A DNA stretch of 64,000 nucleotides from Pleurostoma richardsiae (lineage: Eukaryota; Ascomycota; Sordariomycetes; Calosphaeriales; Pleurostomataceae). The notes beneath the pieces were generated by a model. That model ran no database searches, was not told the DNA's origin, and saw only the letters and a list, made by a program, of their open reading frames with translations. The translations under genes were made by a program, and so were the position numbers. Below, piece after piece: positions 55,253 to 64,000 of this stretch (within the stretch, counting starts at the first letter, position 1; each line of letters opens with the position of its first letter). Where the stretch lies: contig JANBVO010000018.1 in the NCBI GenBank assembly GCA_030052745.1, forward strand, positions 62,001 through 126,000, given 5' to 3'.

Positions 55253-58200
55253 CTATTCATCATCCTCCGATCCAGACTCATCGTCATCATCCTCGCTCAT
55301 ATCCTCGTCTTCATCTTCGTCGTCTTCATCGTCCTCCATGTCTTCATCCTCTTCCTCGTCCTCCGGGCCCTTCAGGCCGTAGTCATCGTAGAAATGGGTG
55401 AGAGGCTGCACCTGCGTGTCGTAGCCCATAGCCTTGAAGGCCTTCTCCATGTTCTGTGACATGATGTGAGATTCACGGCCAAAGATTGAAAGCACAAAGA
55501 AAGGGCAGAACGTAGAGTAGTCACTTACCTCCTGCATGATTGGCGCGCACGTAACTACCACATTGCTCTTCCCCGGCAAGAAAACAGGCAGCAGTAGCTC
55601 TTTCATAACTGCCCTGATCTCGTCGTGCGTGACGTTCCGTATCTCTGCCAGGATCTTCTGGTTCCAGTCCGGCTCTAGCCCACGAACCACGCCCAGCACG
55701 AAGTTCTGCTGCGCCGCGGCCGCCATCGTGGCCTGGTCGTCCGCGAACGCCATGACGATGCCGCTCACGGCACCCTCGACGAGATGTCTGTCGAGCGGGA
55801 CGGCGCCCGTCGCAAGGCGCTCCACGGCGGTCCGGCTGGCCTCGATGGCCTTGAACGCGTCCGGGCTGCGGTATACACGATACTGGACATATCCGCCGTC
55901 CACCTCGCGGCTGAACGACGTCCCGTATGCGAGGCCGTTGCCGCGGACGGCATTCCATAGAGGGCCCTCTACCGCCTCGAGGTAGCCAACTGCGACGAGC
56001 AATGCAGGCAGGCGTGGGTCCAGGAAGGAGGTAAGACCCGCAGCCGTGCTTACGCTGTAGGAGCTGTCGAGGGTGGTCATGGGGATTATGACGGTGCCGT
56101 AGCCACCTGGACTCTTACCCTCCTTGTTGAGCATCGTGTGCGCCTTGACAACAGGGAGGATATCCTTGCTGGTGTCGAGCACCGAAGCTAGGACGTCCCA
56201 TGTCGAGACGGGATTGTCGAGTTTCGCAACGTCAGCAGTGACCAGGACACGGATGTTCTGGAATGTGAAGAGCGTCTTGCGCAATTCCTCGAACCAGCCT
56301 ATAACAGTCTCAGGCTCCTTCTGGAGCAGCTTCTTCAGACGTCGGAGATACACGGCTTTCACAAGCGTCCTCTTCGAGACGGGAAAAGACTGCTTCATCA
56401 AATGGACCGCCATGTCGACTTCTATGGACATCATTCTCCCATCACGCTTTGCTTCCGGGATGTCGGCCAGGGCTTTTGAGATGCACGCCTTCAACCTCTG
56501 TGGGTCGAATATGCTGTCGAACATCATCGTCTGGATCCAGCGCACGATGGTCACGTATTTGTCTGGATCGGTCTGGAACTGAATCATGATGCTCTCTGAA
56601 TCCCCGATCTTGCCCGCGCCGCTAAGTTGGTAGCTGACGGTGTCCTTTTCCAGTTCCATGACAACGTCCTCGAACTCGATGCGCTTGCCATCCCGCATGA
56701 TCGGGGTATTAAAGAAATTGTCGGCAAACATCGACAGTAGCGGTTTTAGGTGCACCGGAGTCTCGGAGGTGCCAACGTGAACGGTGACGTGCACGAAGTT
56801 GCTGGGTACGTCTTCAAACTGTATGAACAAGGGGAGACCGCTGTCTGCCTTGTCTATGACTTCCTGAGCCTTGTTCTTCAGCAATCCCAGTTTACGCGCT
56901 TGGCCGGATCGTGCTGTGGTCGACTCTATAAAATGAATGGACTCGGTACCGGGAACTGGCCATTTGTCAAGGACAGTCTCCGGAATCTTGTGGTCGTTCT
57001 CAGCCTTAGCTTTCTCGACTCTCTCCGCGAGTTTCTTCAGGCCTTCGGGTCCCAGCTCTGCCCGACGCTTCGCAAGCCGAGCCTCCTCTGCTGCCTTCAG
57101 CTTCTGAGCCATTTCCATGGATGGCTTACCCAGTATCGATACGTGATTGGCATCTGATATCCATTTGCTAAGGAACTTTCGCCATTGCTCGTCGGTCCAA
57201 GTATCAAGGGCGTCGTATTCGTCAAGCGTTCGGAGTTCGTGGAGAGTCGAACCATCTCGCTTTCCAAACAGGTAGTCTGTGATGATGTTGCTAGAGTAGA
57301 ATTGCTCTGAGTCTTCAGCCTGGAACTTAACCTGCCGCCGCTCTCGGCTGATGCACTCTTTCATATAGTTCATGTCAAGAGGATTAGATGCCACTTCTTT
57401 AAGCAAGGCGATGAGGCGTTGCTCCACATATTCGAGCTTCTCAGTGAGGACCCCTGTTGGTTGCAACCAGATGACAGTGTTCGGCCGGCTATCCCACCAG
57501 TAGGAAACTGAGCTGGCGAGTTCCTCCTTTTCGACAATGACATTTTCCAAGACGGACACAGACGACCCGCACAGGTACGTCAGGAGGACATTCAAAGCCG
57601 ATGTGTCGACTAGGTTAGTACAGTCGGGGCCAAAGAATGCCACGACAATCTCTCCGGTGGACTCGTCTTCTTCTGGAAACTCAACGGTCTCGACCACAGT
57701 CTTTTCCAGCGGTGGAGGTTGGGGCGAGTCTATCCAGGGGCTATCACCGTCGTTAGCAGTGACGCAAGGACTATCATCCTCGTCATATATCCACTCACCG
57801 CTGGAACGGAGCATCTAAAGGGGGTAGGTCATCGATGATGCTTTCTTCAAACTCGTCCAATATCCCCAGCAAGTTTTCATGATCCGCCTCTCCGACAATG
57901 ATGACCGCCAGATTTCGAGGCTGATACATTGCTCTATGAAACTCGCGGATCCGCTGCGGCGTCAGGACTCGAAGAGCCTCCATCATGCCTCCTGTTTCGT
58001 ACCGGAAACCGACGTTTTCGGGATAGAGTAAGCGGCGGGCTCGGAGGTCCATAAGCTCAGTGCTGCTCCACTGGAGAGCTTGCATTTCTGAGTAGACCAC
58101 ACCAGCATCGTTTCCTTCGCCGTCAATATGATGGACTTCGGTCAGGCATGCGGAGTCTGTAATCACTGGAAGCATAACATGCTCGAGATAGACGGGCAGG

Positions 58201-58556
58201 ATCTGGGCGAACCCCTCCCAGCCCGCAGTCTCCAGCGTATAGGCAGTATGGTCAACGGCGGTCCAAGCATTGGTGCCGGAGTAGGCACGTGAAGCCAGCT
58301 TGTCTAACAAGCCCTTGTAACGATAGCTCTTAGAGCCCATGAAGACAAGGTGCTCCAGGGTATGAGGGGCGCCGGAGTCGTCGAAGATCTCCGTGGCGAG
58401 CGTGAAGTAACCATTGATCTTGGGTCCCTTCCGATCAGCAACGATAACCTGCATGCCGCTCCTCTCCGACTCGTACTGAGTGATGACGGTCGGCGCATAG
58501 TCCGTCTGGAAGCTCTGGACCTTGCGAAACCGCGGCCGGTGCGTGGTAGACCCCAT
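55253..58556 (-). CDS. M16-family zinc metalloprotease (insulinase-like, YOL098C type)
   Basis: Large cytosolic-type peptidase of the M16 (inverzincin) family. Exons: 57799-58556, 55529-57740 and 55253-55453; introns 57741-57798 and 55454-55528 (75 nt, in frame and stop-free). The product has 1056 residues. The inverted zinc motif HxxEH is HTLEHLVFMGS, with the distal Glu in the EVHHIDGEGNDAGVVYSEM stretch. Splicing restores PFQR-PWIDSPQPP. The M16C-type central region and the C-terminal inactive half follow, and the last 40 residues are almost pure Asp/Glu. MGSTTHRPRFRKVQ is chosen as the start because it matches the family opening. The frame stays open for about 80 more codons upstream with protein-like text, so a longer N-terminus cannot be excluded. 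Confidence 0.9.
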
Positions 58557-60320
58557 GACGGAGCGGAAGGCCTTCCCGAAGAAGGACCGTATATCCCTGG
58601 ACCACTGGTCAGCAAATTGCAAACACATGATGTAGGTGCCCAGCTCGGAACGTGGTGGCCTGTTGCATGGAACGGCTGCAGACTCCACGAGGTATGTAGG
58701 GTTGAAGTGTATGTTCCATCTCGCGTCATCCCGCCATGTTACTATGACTAAGATTAGGATAATATCGGGCAGATGCCAACTAGCATCGCTGACCCTGCTC
58801 CTCCAGGGTCATCTTCCTGATGGGAGATAGAGTGATGGGCGTAGGCGGGTGTCAGGGAATTGTGCGAGATTCGGACTAAGAGCCGTACCCGAGGTCCTGC
58901 AGCTCCGAGCGATAAAGCACGACCCCAAGCAGGCATGCAACTGCTGCATATAGAAGCACCCTTGAGGGTCCCTGTCGGTCCATCATGCTACCGTAGCAGC
59001 AGCAGAGCCGCCATGTGCAGGACACACTCTGCCAGCAAGACAAGATCCAGTCAATAGGCAGACAGCGAGAGCGGCAGCCTATGAAGATCAGAGCCTCGCC
59101 TGTTGCGCAGAAGACTTTTGCTCTGGCAGAAGGCGCCGTCGAATGGCACAAGGCTTGAAGGCGTACTGGTAGCAATGGGAGGATTTGCTCTACTAACTTA
59201 TCCCAGCCTCCAGTAGGATAAGCCTGCTAATAGAATGCGGTACTGCCAGGGTGCATTCCTTGCTTCTCTTCGACGGTTTGGGGGTGTACAGGGGGAGTAA
59301 TGGCGGGTGAGGGGAGACGAAGCCAGTCGGGAGGGAGGAGAAAGGAGAGTTTCCCAGCATTTCATGCCTGGTGCTGACATACCGACGCTTCGTAGCTGCA
59401 GCCGTTGGAGAGACGGTTGCCTATAGCAGCCTGCACAACAGCTTGCTTTGGGGCAGCGATACCCAATGAGGTCGCAAGACAGCCTGGCTTGGCACGACGG
59501 AGATGCTAAGTGGTGAGCAGGCAGTTTCTTGTTCCTCTGTGCCCCTGCCTTGGCGTTGAATGGCTGTGTTGGAAGAGGTGCTGATGGACTTGAAGAGTCT
59601 GAACGCAGGCAATCGGAGAACGGAATTTGTCAACGAAGGGTGAGGCGGTGAGGGAGAAAGTACAGTGCCTCTTCTTTGCTTTGAGAAGAGACAAGCAGAC
59701 AGTGAAGAAGACTGTTGATGCTATAGGACAGTCATTTACAATATGACCCTCTTTTCGTCACTTATTTGATCCTAAAAATCAAGAGGTAATGACGAATTCT
59801 GCCTGCCTGTTACAGTTGGTTATTTAGATCGGACTATGACAGTCCCTTTGACTCGCCGAGCACCTCGACTTTTTGCTGGATGGAGGGGCAGAATGGGCGA
59901 AGTACCTGGATAGTACCGACCCCGCTCATCGGGTGTCGTTATCGCGTGTAACAAGCGCTAAGCGCACACATTACGGTACCGTGCAGGGATGAACGCGACG
60001 CTATGGCAGCAAAGTACCTTGCCTAGCTTGGACAGGAGCTCTACATTGTAGCCGTTATGACGGAGTATCCAGATTTCCTGAGCTCCTCTACCTGTGCGCA
60101 TCGTCTGTTCCTCAGCTCTCGACGTGCGGTATGGCAATTACTCCTTGATTCCAAATTCCACATCTAGTGATGCTCTTCGTCTCAAGCTTGTAATCCTCCT
60201 CGCTGTTATTCCCCTCCACCCGAGCTTTCGAGTTGCGCCGCCGTTAGAAGCCACCGTGGCATATTGCGACAACAACGCGAAGAACGACTGAGCAGCTGAT
60301 TCGTATGTCGTGGGTCCGAG
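58557..60320. other. 1.8-kb divergent region between the M16 gene and ZW10
   Basis: Upstream of both genes. At 58878-58983 the minus strand encodes a short ORF (DRQGPSRVLLYAAVACLL, then GVVLYRSELQDL) with one hydrophobic helix; it may be a leader ORF of the M16 transcript or chance. Nothing else seen. Confidence 0.4.
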
Positions 60321-63138
60321 ATGGCGGCAGAGACAGAAACGAACGAGGCTGGTGCCGTCATCGGCCAGGCTCTTGTGGAATTCTCGGTTGATGGGCGCTT
60401 TCCCGAGGAGCAGGTCTCGTCTCTCCACTTGCGGCCCGAGCAGTTGCCCCCTGCCATCCAAGCTCTTGCCGACGCCAAAGACAGACTCAAGGTGAGTGGT
60501 GCCTTGCATCCCTTACGTTTTCCTTGGCGCGTACGTAAACTGAGTGCTTTACTCCTGGCAGGTCGAGATTCACTCCATCAACGAGTCGACCGCTGGGGAT
60601 GTCAGCTCCTGGATGCGCAACGCGAAGTCCCTGCAGGACGACATCACCCGATCGAAGAGTATGGCGAACGATATCTTGAAACAGTCCGAACAGCCTGACA
60701 CATCCGGCCGGGCCGTCAGAGATGCCGAAGAGAAGGTGGCCTTCCTCCAGCGGGAACTCAGCTACAACTATCAGGTGCAGCAGGCTCTGAAGAGCATCAA
60801 AGGCGTGAATCAGCTCCTGGACGGAGTCGAGCAGGCCCGGGATGAACGACGCATCCTGGATGCACTGCGGCTGCTGGAGGAGGCTTGGGCGGCGCTGGAT
60901 GCGGTACCCGTCAGCAAGTCGTGCAGGGCCATGAAACTCCTAGATATACGGGCGTTTGAGCTGAAATCGGACGTCCACGATGTCTTTGATCACGTCTGGC
61001 ATATCCTGGTTCATGTGGATGCCGATCTTCGGAGTATCTCGATCAGCGAATCTCAACAGGGTACGCCTATATGCACAAGATGTGTTGCTGCTTTCTCCCA
61101 CTGACACGCAAGCAGATGAGCCAATGACACTCTCTGATGCGGTTATTGGCCTGAAGGCCTATAAGGAGGTTGATAAACGCATGATGCAGCTGTGGCACGA
61201 CATTGACGCTGCTGTTGTTGCTCCTCGCACGAGCCTCGAGGCCACTTCCTTGCCAGGGGTTCAAGTAACTAATGTACGGCGCATGCATCTGGTTGCTTTG
61301 CCATGTATACCCTTCACTAACAAGTCCACAGGATACGCTGCACGCGACCGGAAGGACTGATAAGACGATCAAATCTCTCTTCGCCGACCTGGACACTATC
61401 TTTTCCTTCTTCGCTGCAAAGCTTCCGTCAGACTTGGTAGAATCCATGTCCGCAGTTATGATGCCCGAGCTCATGACCCGGATAACGAGCATATGGCTTG
61501 ACTCCGCCGTTCCAACCTCTTTGAAGGAGATGGACGAATATCAGGAGGTGATCGCAGCAGCAAAGGCGTTCTGCGAGCGTCTGAGGAAGCTCAAGTTCTC
61601 TGGTTACAACGACCTGCAGGACTGGGTAGACAACGCGCCGCGGGTGTGGCTGTCGAAATGCAGAGAAACGGCACTCGATGCGGTCCGGACTAAGCTGTCG
61701 GAAGGCCTAGGCGCATCAAAAGAGGTGGAGCGGGTGGAACGACAAATGGTGTCGAGAAAAGAGGGCAAGCAGATTGCTGGGGCGAGCACGGCGACCGACA
61801 ACGACGACTGGGGCGCAGCTTGGGATGATGATGAGGCTCAGATGGGTCCGGTTACAGAGCCGAGCGATGCTGAGCGCGAGAAATCCACTGCGATTAATGA
61901 TGATGACGGTACAGATGCGTGGGGCTGGGGAGAGGAAGATGGGGGCGATGACGCACCCGAAGCTAAGGAGTCGGAAGGGGCCGAGGACGATGATGGAGAA
62001 GCTTGGGGCTGGGGTGACGCCGATGTGAAGGGCGAAGATGAGACTCAACCCCAGGCGGCAGCCGCTGAGCTACAGACGCGAGAGATGATCCTGAAGGAGA
62101 CATACAACATCTCTTCTATGCCAGGGCCAGTCCTCCAGCTGATATCTAGTATTCTGGAAGACGGTGCAGCGCTGACTCAAACTGGGTAAGTCAGAAGCAT
62201 CCCATGGATCATAAATCTGTACTAATAAAGCCAGATATGACAGCAGCCCAGTGGCAGCTGCCGCAGCTGGCCTTTTCAATCTGCCAACACTAGCGCTGGC
62301 GATGTTCAGGGCCGTGTCGCCTTACTACTATTCCCTAAGCGAAGGGGGAAACATGTACATGACCCCGCTGCTTCAACGCTTCCCTCTCGTCTAATTTTTA
62401 CATAGGTTCCTCTACAACGATGCCACCTACATAGCAGAGCAGCTGTCCTCCTTCTCAGCGGCGTGGAAGGCCCGCCCGGACCTCACCCCGCGCGCGCAGA
62501 CCATGCTCCGCCTCGACAACGACATCAAGTCACTCCAGAGCTTCGCCACCCGAGCCTACAGCAGCGAGATGAACATCCAGAAGACCATCCTGCGCGACCT
62601 CCTGGGCGGCGAGCAGAGCCTGCTCGCGCAGGACGACCTCGAGGGCAGCGTGGGCACCGCCGTCGCCCGCGTCCGCTCCGTGGCGCTCACCTGGGAGCGC
62701 ATCCTCGCCCGCTCGGCGTGGTACCAGGCCGTGGGCTCGCTCGTCGAGGCCCTCGCGGGCAAGGTCATCGCGGACGTCATGGACGCGCCGTCCATCTCGC
62801 AGGACGAGGCGTACAGCATCGCCAAGCTGATCGCCGCCGTGACCGAGCTCGACGACCTGTTCCTGCCCAGCCGGGCGGCGGCCGCCGAGCCGCAGGCCGA
62901 CGAGATCCCGACGACGGCGCAGTACGCGGCGTCGTGGCTGCGTCTCAAGTACCTCAGCGAGGTGCTGCAGTCGAACCTGCGGGACGTGCGGTATCTGTGG
63001 ATGGAGAGCGAGCTGAGCTTGTACTTCTCAAAGGACGAGGTCGTCGAACTGATTAACCTCAGCTTCGAGGACAATCCCAGGACCAGGGAGGTCGTTAGGG
63101 AGATCAGCCACAACCCTCACCCCGTACGTGGTGGGTGA
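60321..63138 (+). CDS. ZW10: ZW10/Dsl1-type tether and kinetochore protein
   Basis: Subunit of the NRZ/Dsl1 complex that captures COPI vesicles at the ER, and of the kinetochore RZZ complex in animals. Six exons: 60321-60491, 60562-61060, 61116-61273, 61332-62185, 62235-62354 and 62406-63138; introns of 49-70 nt. All phases agree. The product has 844 residues. The N-terminal part is helical coiled coil (KSLQDDITRSKSMANDILKQ). From about residue 430 to 515 an acidic insert carries W-G-x-x-W and two W-G-W-G motifs (W436/W440, W473/W475, W501/W503). The C-terminal half is the compact helical domain typical of Zw10 (FLYNDATYIAEQL, ARSAWYQAVGSLVEALAGKV). The GC content rises sharply in the last exon. 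Confidence 0.88.
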
Positions 63139-64000
63139 GGGAAGTGTGTCGGTGTTGATGTGGATACGCATAGAGCTAGGATACCTATCTGTCTTTAATG
63201 TGAAAGTCTACATGTGTGTGTTTTGTCCTCGAGTTTCCATGCATGCGTGTTGACCGCACCTCGAAAACGGGGTCTCCTTATCACAACCTGGTCGTTTCGG
63301 GTCCGTGACGCCCCGCAATGTATCAGCAGCTTCTGGATGATCAATTCTGTGGTCCCATATGTAACCGTCTCACACAGTTCTTTGCTACTTCAAGTCCGCG
63401 GGGACGCGGTGTGGTTACAGCACTCCGGGGACGATCCGGGGTTGCCTGCCACGACCGGGCATAGGGGGCCCTATCAGCTCTTCTGTGTCGATAACATCGA
63501 CACATCGCGCGCCGTGGCACCAACGCTCAATCAGGAAAACGAGTTCAGGGGGAACTGCGGCAGATCGGATAGCGGCCAACGAGGCGGTGCGTGTGCCACA
63601 GTCACACCGGGGGAAGCAACACTTGACGAAGAGCAGTTATGGAAAAGGCGATTGGATGGACTGGCCAGAAGGGCGAGAGGGCAGGTGGCCTGTCGCCCCG
63701 AAAAGGGGGGGTTCCAGACAAGGCAGGGAACAAGCCTGCCAGCTAGGCTGTCAAGGGTCAGGATCCCAAGATAGAATAGATTCAGAAACGCATGAAAGCC
63801 ACCATGTTGGCTTGCGTGATTCGGAGAGTTTTAGGAGCAGAACAAATACCCCACCATTGCGTTGTCGCCAATTCTCGGTGCACAACCGCCCTGGCGTCGG
63901 AGACCCGGGATCCAGCGGGCATCCGGTAAAGCGGGATTGCTGTCGGCGACGTCTCGACACACTTTTTTAGGCGGCTTGAGAGCATGACGACAAAGTTAAT
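63139..64000. other. Right-edge intergenic region
   Basis: About 860 bp past the ZW10 stop. Overlapping ORFs exist on both strands but none reads as a protein. The neighbour's gene probably lies beyond the edge. Confidence 0.4.

Noticed and set aside
3846-55528. Stop-free introns of length 3n (SLX1 96, TAF6 57, PLAC8-type 60, M16 75 nt) as a programmed intron-retention system
   Set aside because: With about 40 introns of this length, roughly a third are 3n and about a third of those lack a stop by chance, so four cases are expected.
62463-63056. A 197-codon frame overlapping the last ZW10 exon
   Set aside because: Arg/Gly/Pro/His-rich shadow in the wrong frame of a GC-rich exon; ZW10 reads through in its own frame.
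1-64000. Retroelements, virus-like fossils, CRISPR arrays or rRNA genes
   Set aside because: No reverse transcriptase, integrase or capsid-like text, no long terminal repeats, no spaced repeat array and no rRNA-like sequence were recognised on either strand.

Overview
The window is nuclear DNA from a filamentous ascomycete (Pezizomycotina, most likely a Sordariomycete). The grounds are the gene content (SLX1, TAF6, PGS1, complex I NDUFA12, NAD(P) transhydrogenase, SPG1/TEM1, CAND1, a DNF3-type flippase, ZW10), short introns of about 50-90 nt with GTRNGT donors and CTRAC branch sites just upstream of the acceptor, and gene spacing of one gene per 2-3 kb on both strands. All gene models were spliced by eye from the sequence and checked for reading phase; family names rest on recognised motifs, not on a database search.

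Layout. 1-3.1 kb: N-terminus of a KDM5/JARID1-type histone demethylase leaving the left edge, then a long CT-rich upstream region. 3.1-11 kb: SLX1 nuclease subunit, an unrecognised 731-aa protein, an unreported-looking 42-aa membrane microprotein, SDH3 (complex II) and TAF6. 11-13.4 kb: gene-poor, with a tRNA-like/SINE-like stretch and simple repeats. 13.4-19 kb: an unrecognised acidic 284-aa protein, a pantothenate/allantoate-type MFS transporter, a cryptic four-exon small gene candidate and a small bZIP protein. 19-24 kb: PGS1 and NDUFA12 head to head, then a secreted GH27 alpha-galactosidase. 25.7-31.5 kb: a GC-rich BAHD-type acyltransferase facing mitochondrial NAD(P) transhydrogenase. 33.4-38.1 kb: septation GTPase SPG1/TEM1, glycine cleavage H protein and porphobilinogen deaminase. 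39-42.5 kb: a PLAC8-type Cys-rich protein interrupted by an in-frame TAG, and a small predicted mitochondrial membrane protein. 43.7-63.1 kb: CAND1, DNF3-type P4-ATPase, an M16 metalloprotease and ZW10.

How the genes relate. There is no operon-like pathway, but mitochondrial functions are over-represented between 8.5 and 42.5 kb: SDH3, PGS1 (cardiolipin pathway), NDUFA12, NNT, GCVH and an unknown mitochondrial-looking protein. The upstream regions of SDH3, PGS1/NDUFA12 and GCVH each carry a CTGATTGGC box, the target of the HAP/CCAAT complex. Several pairs converge tail to tail (SDH3/TAF6, 284-aa/MFS, bZIP/PGS1, NDUFA12/galactosidase, BAHD/NNT, GCVH/HEM3, CAND1/DNF3). I recognise no retroelement or virus fossil, no rRNA, no intact tRNA and no CRISPR array. 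The least expected items are the 42-aa microprotein with a TAATG-overlapping upstream ORF, the cryptic gene with 37- and 39-nt introns, the 7-nt microexon of NDUFA12, the interrupted PLAC8 gene, and the acidic tryptophan-rich insert of ZW10.
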